Assembly: GCF_017874475.1 (NCBI RefSeq)
Contig: NZ_JAGGLO010000005.1
Span: 1-64,000 of the forward strand
DNA: 64,000 bases
From: Anaerococcus degeneri
Lineage (GTDB): Bacteria > Bacillota > Clostridia > Tissierellales > Peptoniphilaceae
Direction of reading: 5' to 3'
The position numbers were made by a program, and so were the translations under genes. Positions 59,794 through 64,000 of this stretch are shown in pieces. The notes beneath the pieces are model-generated. The model was not told the origin of the DNA, searched no databases, and was given only the letters and a program-made list of their open reading frames with translations. Position 1 is the stretch's first letter. Each line of letters starts with the position of its first letter.

Positions 59794-60000
59794 CTAGTAT
59801 TCTAATATATCTATTCCTGTTTTTATAAGGCGATCATATCTTTCCTTAGAAATTAATACTGCCTTTGGTTTTCCATTTTTTAATATAAAAGCAGCCTCAT
59901 CATTGTCCGATAATTTAGTTATAATTTTAGAAGACTGTCCCTTTAAAAAATCAGACATATTATAAAAATCCATTGTTGTCTTACTATCTTTTTCTTTCAT
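59794..60000 (-). CDS. Phd/YefM-family antitoxin-like protein, no toxin partner
   Basis: A 68-residue Phd/YefM-type protein. The N-terminal DNA-binding half is followed by 'AAFILKNGKPKAVLISKERYD', shown in part, the standard Phd core. ATG 60000 has GAAAGGAGCAAGAT. A toxin gene would be expected directly downstream, but 59743-59793 is intergenic and the next gene is the methyltransferase. It is an orphan or a remnant at the edge of the element. Confidence 0.75.
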   Translation of the reverse strand: MKEKDSKTTMDFYNMSDFLKGQSSKIITKLSDNDEAAFILKNGKPKAVLISKERYDRLIKTGIDILEY

Positions 60001-60082
60001 ATCTTGCTCCTTTCGTATTAAAGATTTTACCATAAAATCACTCTTTTATAAACTTAAATTGTAATTACTTTTATAATTATAT

Positions 60083-60273
60083 TTAAGTGGGTGCAGGTGG
60101 GTGCATTTTTACCAATATCCATTCTGTCTTGTCGACCTTTTACTGTCGATAAGTTTCCATACACCTATTTTATAGTCCAAAAAACAAGGCTTATTCCAGC
60201 CCATCTATAGCTTTTAACGATAGCACTGGAAGAAGCCTGTAATTTCTACACTTTATTTTACTTAGTGGGTGCA
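60083..60273. repeat. Direct repeats next to the rlmD 3' end
   Basis: AGTGGGTGCA occurs at 60086-60095, partly again as GGTGGGTGCA directly after it, and again at 60264-60273 inside the last codons of rlmD. Because rlmD/rum 3' ends are known integration sites for phages and ICEs, these repeats may be an attachment-site relic. The interval 60001-60257 has no gene. Confidence 0.4.
60177..60238 (-). terminator. rlmD terminator
   Basis: On the minus strand AGGCTTCTTCCAG (60238-60226) pairs with CTGGAATAAGCCT (60199-60187) with one mismatch, followed by TGTTTTTTGG. The long loop contains TTTTAACGATAG in plus orientation (60212-60223), the same 12-mer that forms the hairpin at 3152. Confidence 0.75.
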
Positions 60274-61517
60274 ACTCTTGTCATCAATACGACAGTCTCC
60301 ACATGCATGGTCTGCGGGAACATATCTACTGCCTTGATTTTTTCTAGTTTATAGCCTTGTTTTTCAAACCTATTTATATCTCTTGCTAGGGTTTGAGGGT
60401 TGCAGGAGATGTAGATTATTTCTTTTAGGCCGGATTTGCCTATGGATTTTATTAGGTCTTTGTCTAGGCCCGCCCTTGGGGGGTCTACTATTAAGGTGTC
60501 GATTTTTTCTTTTTTTATAAATTTTTCGTCAATGTATTTGGCGTTTTTGGCTATGAATTTAAAGTCTTTTAGGTCGTTTATTTCTGCATTTATTTTTGCG
60601 TCTTGGATGGCGTTTTTATTTATTTCTACGCCTACAAGCCTGTCGTCGTTGATGGCTATTGATGATGTTGCTGACCCGCAATAGAGGTCTAGGACTTTCT
60701 TTCCTCTTCCTAATAATTTTTTTGCCTCACCATAAAGATTTTCTATTTGAGAGTCATTGACTTGGTAAAAATCATTGGCACTTATCCTGAAGGTTTTGTC
60801 AAAAATTTTATATTCCAAATGGTCTTTTCCCGAAATATTTATATTTTCCTTGCCTACAATATTTATGAAGAAATTACTATTTTTGTATTTTTCTTTGATA
60901 TAGGATATTGGCTCTTTATTATTTTCTAAATCAAGATTTAGCATAAGGTCTTTGCTATTTGATCTTATGGTGATTTCTTTGATTGATCCTGGGAAATTTT
61001 CTGAAATATCTTTTGTTATTGCTTCTATTTTTGTAAGATTTTCACTAATTTCTTCTCTTGCTAATAGGCAATCTTTTATGTAGACTAGGTCATTTGAATA
61101 AGACTTGTTATATGCAAGACGTCCGTCTTTTTCAACTTGAAGCCTAATTTTATTCCTATATCTCAACTCTTTTGATGGGATGATTTCAATATCATCTAGT
61201 TTATAAGAAGTAGATTTGCCTAGGGCTTGCAAAATGAGATTCTTTTTTATTTGAAGTTGTTGATCATATTTTATATCCATAATAGTACAAGCTCCACATT
61301 CATAAAAATATGGACATGGAGCTTGTGTTTTAACTGGGCTTTCTTTAATTGTTTTTATCTTTTTTGCATTGTAGAAATTTTTCTTTTCTTCAATTATTTC
61401 AATGTCGCAGACTTCACCATATACTGCGCCTTCGATAAAAGCAACCTTGTCAGGAGTTTCTCCTACTCCTCTCCCATCTATTAGGATATCTCTTATATAG
61501 ATATCTTGATATTTCAT
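60258..61517 (-). CDS. rlmD: 23S rRNA (uracil-5)-methyltransferase, TrmA/RlmD family
   Basis: A 419-residue SAM-dependent RNA m5U methyltransferase. An N-terminal TRAM domain (residues 1-60) is followed by an iron-sulphur cysteine cluster 'CPYFYECGACTIMD' near 67-80. SAM motif 'VLDLYCGSATSSIA' lies near 274, 'VDPPRAGLD' near 345 and catalytic Cys in 'YISCNPQTLARD' near 375. It ends with HVETVVLM and seven more residues. The start overlaps the pyk stop by one base (TAATG), so it is in the glycolytic operon. The 3' end is a known integration target for mobile elements. Confidence 0.9.
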   Translation of the reverse strand: MKYQDIYIRDILIDGRGVGETPDKVAFIEGAVYGEVCDIEIIEEKKNFYNAKKIKTIKESPVKTQAPCPYFYECGACTIMDIKYDQQLQIKKNLILQALGKSTSYKLDDIEIIPSKELRYRNKIRLQVEKDGRLAYNKSYSNDLVYIKDCLLAREEISENLTKIEAITKDISENFPGSIKEITIRSNSKDLMLNLDLENNKEPISYIKEKYKNSNFFINIVGKENINISGKDHLEYKIFDKTFRISANDFYQVNDSQIENLYGEAKKLLGRGKKVLDLYCGSATSSIAINDDRLVGVEINKNAIQDAKINAEINDLKDFKFIAKNAKYIDEKFIKKEKIDTLIVDPPRAGLDKDLIKSIGKSGLKEIIYISCNPQTLARDINRFEKQGYKLEKIKAVDMFPQTMHVETVVLMTRVAPTK

Positions 61518-63289
61518 TAGATTACTTTTGTTTCTCCGTTATAGATTACTCCACCTATTGGGTCTACTGTTACGATTTGACCATCTTGAACTAGGTTTTG
61601 AGCGTTTGTTGCACCTACTACTGCAGGTATTCCAAAGTGAACAGCTGCTACCGCTGTATGGCTTGTTAGTCCGCCTGTTTCTGTAACTATTGCTGAAGCT
61701 TTTTCGATAAATTCTGTTATATCAGAATCTGTAAATTTAGCTACGATGATGTCGCCTTCTTCAAATTTGCATTCAAGTTCTTTTTTAGTTGAACCGATTA
61801 CAACCTTACCTGAAACGGATTTTGCACCTATACCTGTACCTGATGTGATGATGTCACCAATTACATGAACTTTGATTAGGTTTGAAGATCCGCTTACACC
61901 TAATGGAACACCAGCTGTTACAACTGTTAGGTCTCCTTCTTCTAAGTAACCTTCAGAAAGACCGCCTACTATAGCTCTTTCGATTAGCTCGTCAGTTTCG
62001 TGGGCTTCTTTGATTACTAGTGGGTAAACACCCCAAACAATTGATAGTTGTCTTGCAACGCTATCAGTTGTTGTAGCTGCAACTATATTGGTTCTAGGTC
62101 TAAATTTAGATATTACCCTTGATGTATTACCTGATGATGTGCATGAGATGATTGCTTTAGCATCTAATTCTCTTGCTATTTGACAAGTAGATTTTGCTAT
62201 AGAGTTGGTTGTGTTTCTTCTAGAAATAACTTTTGTATTGTAAACTTTTTCTATAAAGTCATCTGATAATTCTGTTGTGATACAGATGTCTCTCATTGTT
62301 TTAACAGCTTGTACTGGGTATTTACCACCTGCTGTTTCACCTGAAAGCATAACACAGTCAGTACCATCAATAATAGCGTTGGCAACGTCTGTTGTCTCTG
62401 CCCTTGTAGGTCTTGGGTTTCTGATCATAGAGTCAAGCATTTGAGTAGCAGTAATAACTGGTTTTGCAGCAGCATTACATCTTCTAATAATGTCCTTTTG
62501 AACACCTGGGATTAGCTCAGTTTTGATTTCTATACCTAAATCTCCCCTAGCTACCATGATTCCGTCAGATGCTTCAATAATTTCTTCGATATTGTCTACA
62601 CCTTCTTGGGACTCAATCTTAGAAATGATTTTAATATCTTCTCCACCGTGGTCTTCAAGGACCTTTCTTATATCATAAACGTCTTCTTTTTTACGGACGA
62701 ATGAAGCAGCTATAAGGTCGATACCGTTTTCGATACCAAACTTAATGTCATCAACATCCTTAGGTGTGATTGATGGTAGGTTTGTTTTTGATCCTGGAAG
62801 GTTTACTCCCTTGTGGTTTGAAAGTACACCATTGTTTTGAACTCTACAAACTACGTCTGTGCCATCTTTAATATCAATTACTTCAAGCTGAACAAGACCA
62901 TCATCTATATAAATTTCACTACCTATTTTAACATCTTGTGGAAGACCTGCATGGGTAACAGAAACTATGTCTTGAGTTCCTATAATGTCTCTAGTTGTTA
63001 GGGTAAAGATATCATCTGGTTTAAGGAAGATTTCCTTTACATTGTAGTTACCAGTTCTAATTTCTGGTCCCTTTGTATCTAGCATGATTGCTATTGGCTT
63101 ATTTAGCTTTCTTCTTAGTCTTCTGATTGTTTTTATTTTTTCTAAGTGTTCTTCATGTGTTCCGTGTGAAAAGTTAAGTCTTGCAACGTTCATTCCGTTT
63201 TGGATAAGTTGTTCAAGAACTTCTGGTTTTTCACTTGCTGGTCCTATTGTACAAACAATTTTAGTTTTCTTTAAAATTTCTGGTTGCAT
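61517..63289 (-). CDS. pyk: Pyruvate kinase with C-terminal PEP-utiliser domain
   Basis: A 590-residue pyruvate kinase that makes ATP and pyruvate from PEP in the last step of glycolysis. Catalytic barrel motifs are 'MLDTKGPEIRTG' near residue 70, 'IISKIESQEG' near 218 and 'KPVITATQMLDSM' near 262. Residues 475-590 form the extra PEP-utiliser mobile-like domain, with 'ETGGLTSHTAVAAVHFGIPA' in part, as in Bacillus-type enzymes. ATG has AGGAGAAAAA. Only 8 bases separate it from pfkA. Confidence 0.95.
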   Translation of the reverse strand: MQPEILKKTKIVCTIGPASEKPEVLEQLIQNGMNVARLNFSHGTHEEHLEKIKTIRRLRRKLNKPIAIMLDTKGPEIRTGNYNVKEIFLKPDDIFTLTTRDIIGTQDIVSVTHAGLPQDVKIGSEIYIDDGLVQLEVIDIKDGTDVVCRVQNNGVLSNHKGVNLPGSKTNLPSITPKDVDDIKFGIENGIDLIAASFVRKKEDVYDIRKVLEDHGGEDIKIISKIESQEGVDNIEEIIEASDGIMVARGDLGIEIKTELIPGVQKDIIRRCNAAAKPVITATQMLDSMIRNPRPTRAETTDVANAIIDGTDCVMLSGETAGGKYPVQAVKTMRDICITTELSDDFIEKVYNTKVISRRNTTNSIAKSTCQIARELDAKAIISCTSSGNTSRVISKFRPRTNIVAATTTDSVARQLSIVWGVYPLVIKEAHETDELIERAIVGGLSEGYLEEGDLTVVTAGVPLGVSGSSNLIKVHVIGDIITSGTGIGAKSVSGKVVIGSTKKELECKFEEGDIIVAKFTDSDITEFIEKASAIVTETGGLTSHTAVAAVHFGIPAVVGATNAQNLVQDGQIVTVDPIGGVIYNGETKVI

Positions 63290-63297
63290 TTTTTCTC

Positions 63298-64000
63298 CTA
63301 TCTTGATAAGCTATTTGCTAAATCATATAAACTCTCATCAAAAACTGATTTAACAGATGTAGCTTCATCTATACTTACTTCTATAATTTGTCCATTTACA
63401 TAACCTATAGCAAGGCCTGTCTTCTCTTCTGATAATAATTCAACAGCCCTAGCACCCATTGCTGAACCTAGAAGTCTATCTACTGCAGAAGGTGACCCAC
63501 CTCTTTGAACGTGGCCCAAAACTGTTACCTTTGTTTCTATGCCAGTTTTTTCTTCAAGTTCATTTGCAAGAGCATATGGATCGCCAACGCCTTCAGCAAG
63601 GGTAATTAGGTGGTGGAGTTTTCCTCTCTTCCTACCATGTTCCATTTTGGCAATTATTTCATTAATTGAAAACTTATGCTCAGGCACGATAATGGATTCA
63701 GCACCACCAGCAAGACCAGAATATAAAGCAAGGTCTCCACAATGACGGCCCATTACCTCTATAACAACAGCTCTACCGTGAGAGCTTGATGTATCTCTTA
63801 ATTTACCTATGGCGTCTGCTACAGTTTCTATAGCTGTAAAAAATCCTACAGTGTAATCTGTATAGCCCATGTCATTATCTATAGTTCCAGGAATTCCGAT
63901 AGTTTTAATTCCTAAATCTGAGAGAGCCTTAGCTCCCTTGAATGATCCGTCACCACCAACTACAATTAGCCCTTCTATACCATAGTCAGCAAGGATTTCT
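63298..64000 (-). CDS. pfkA: ATP-dependent 6-phosphofructokinase (5' end beyond the window)
   Basis: The C-terminal 233 codons of PfkA, which phosphorylates fructose 6-phosphate. The visible frame begins with 'EILADYGIEGLIVVGGDGS', carrying the ATP-site GGDGS, then 'GIPGTIDNDM' with the catalytic Asp. 'VEVMGRHCGDLAL' and 'LGHVQRGGSPSA' follow. An internal ATG at 63870 is not the start, because the reading frame runs uninterrupted to the window edge with conserved residues. It heads the pfkA-pyk-rlmD operon. Confidence 0.95.
   Translation of the reverse strand, partial: EILADYGIEGLIVVGGDGSFKGAKALSDLGIKTIGIPGTIDNDMGYTDYTVGFFTAIETVADAIGKLRDTSSSHGRAVVIEVMGRHCGDLALYSGLAGGAESIIVPEHKFSINEIIAKMEHGRKRGKLHHLITLAEGVGDPYALANELEEKTGIETKVTVLGHVQRGGSPSAVDRLLGSAMGARAVELLSEEKTGLAIGYVNGQIIEVSIDEATSVKSVFDESLYDLANSLSR

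Noticed and set aside
63298-63870. Reading pfkA as starting at the internal ATG 63870
   Set aside because: The frame continues to the window edge with the conserved GGDGS and PGTIDND motifs, so that ATG is internal.
1-64000. tRNA or rRNA genes as integration targets
   Set aside because: I found no cloverleaf or rRNA-like sequence near either end of the mobile regions; rlmD is the better candidate target.

Overview
The window is AT-rich Firmicutes DNA. Its right edge is ordinary chromosome: a pfkA-pyk-rlmD run on the minus strand, with pyruvate kinase carrying the extra C-terminal PEP-utiliser domain. Base composition and gene style suggest an anaerobic Clostridia/Tissierellia-type host such as an Anaerococcus or Peptoniphilus relative. 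That host name is inference; no rRNA is present to test it.

Three accessory layers lie left of rlmD. (1) About 1-12,330 is a fragment of a Tn1549/CTn-type integrative conjugative element. It has repA-, dnaC- and pcfB-like genes and a VirD4 coupling-protein gene cut off after 112 codons, all on the minus strand, plus a 20-codon relic of the element's small sigma-like regulator. It carries a TetR-controlled transport cassette: an ECF S component, EcfT, a double ECF ATPase, two exporter-type ABC half-transporters and a MATE pump. Identical 19-bp palindromes in front of tetR and in front of the ECF operon are very probably the TetR operators. A structured stretch at 12,180-12,320 closes this part.

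(2) About 12,345-54,350 is a nearly complete siphovirus-type prophage, all on the minus strand. Left to right it holds three tandem serine-recombinase genes, lysis (amidase, holin), tail tip and fibres, Dit, tape measure, tail chaperones with a -1 frameshift signal, head and neck genes, HK97-type capsid, ClpP-type protease, portal and TerL. A metabolism/modification block follows: C5 MTase, ParB-type adenine/N4 MTase, short S-adenosylmethionine synthetase and TerS. Then come a candidate cos region and HNH, a DUF1492 late regulator with 10-bp iterons, a replication block (SNF2 helicase, VRR-NUC, primase-helicase with a candidate origin, family A DNA polymerase, DUF2815, DUF2800) and a sigma-like early gene. 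The gene order recalls phages that integrate in the rum/rlmD gene (Phi-m46.1 type, from memory), and rlmD is indeed the neighbour on the right. A second MATE pump with an attenuator-like leader sits as cargo between the tail chaperone and the tape measure. Several short repeated regulatory elements recur in the prophage: a duplicated promoter, a three-copy terminator-linked element and iteron arrays.

(3) 54,694-59,743 is a defence locus in the opposite orientation to the phage. It has an iteron-type operator, a three-gene ABC three-component (ABC-3C) system, a small XRE regulator and an HNH endonuclease, meeting a convergent DNA cytosine C5 methyltransferase at a perfect 16-bp bidirectional terminator. 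The ATPase gene overlaps the XRE gene, so the ABC-3C module appears translationally linked to a type II restriction-modification unit. This composite is the best candidate for an undescribed system in the window. An orphan Phd/YefM antitoxin and a repeat/terminator region separate it from rlmD.
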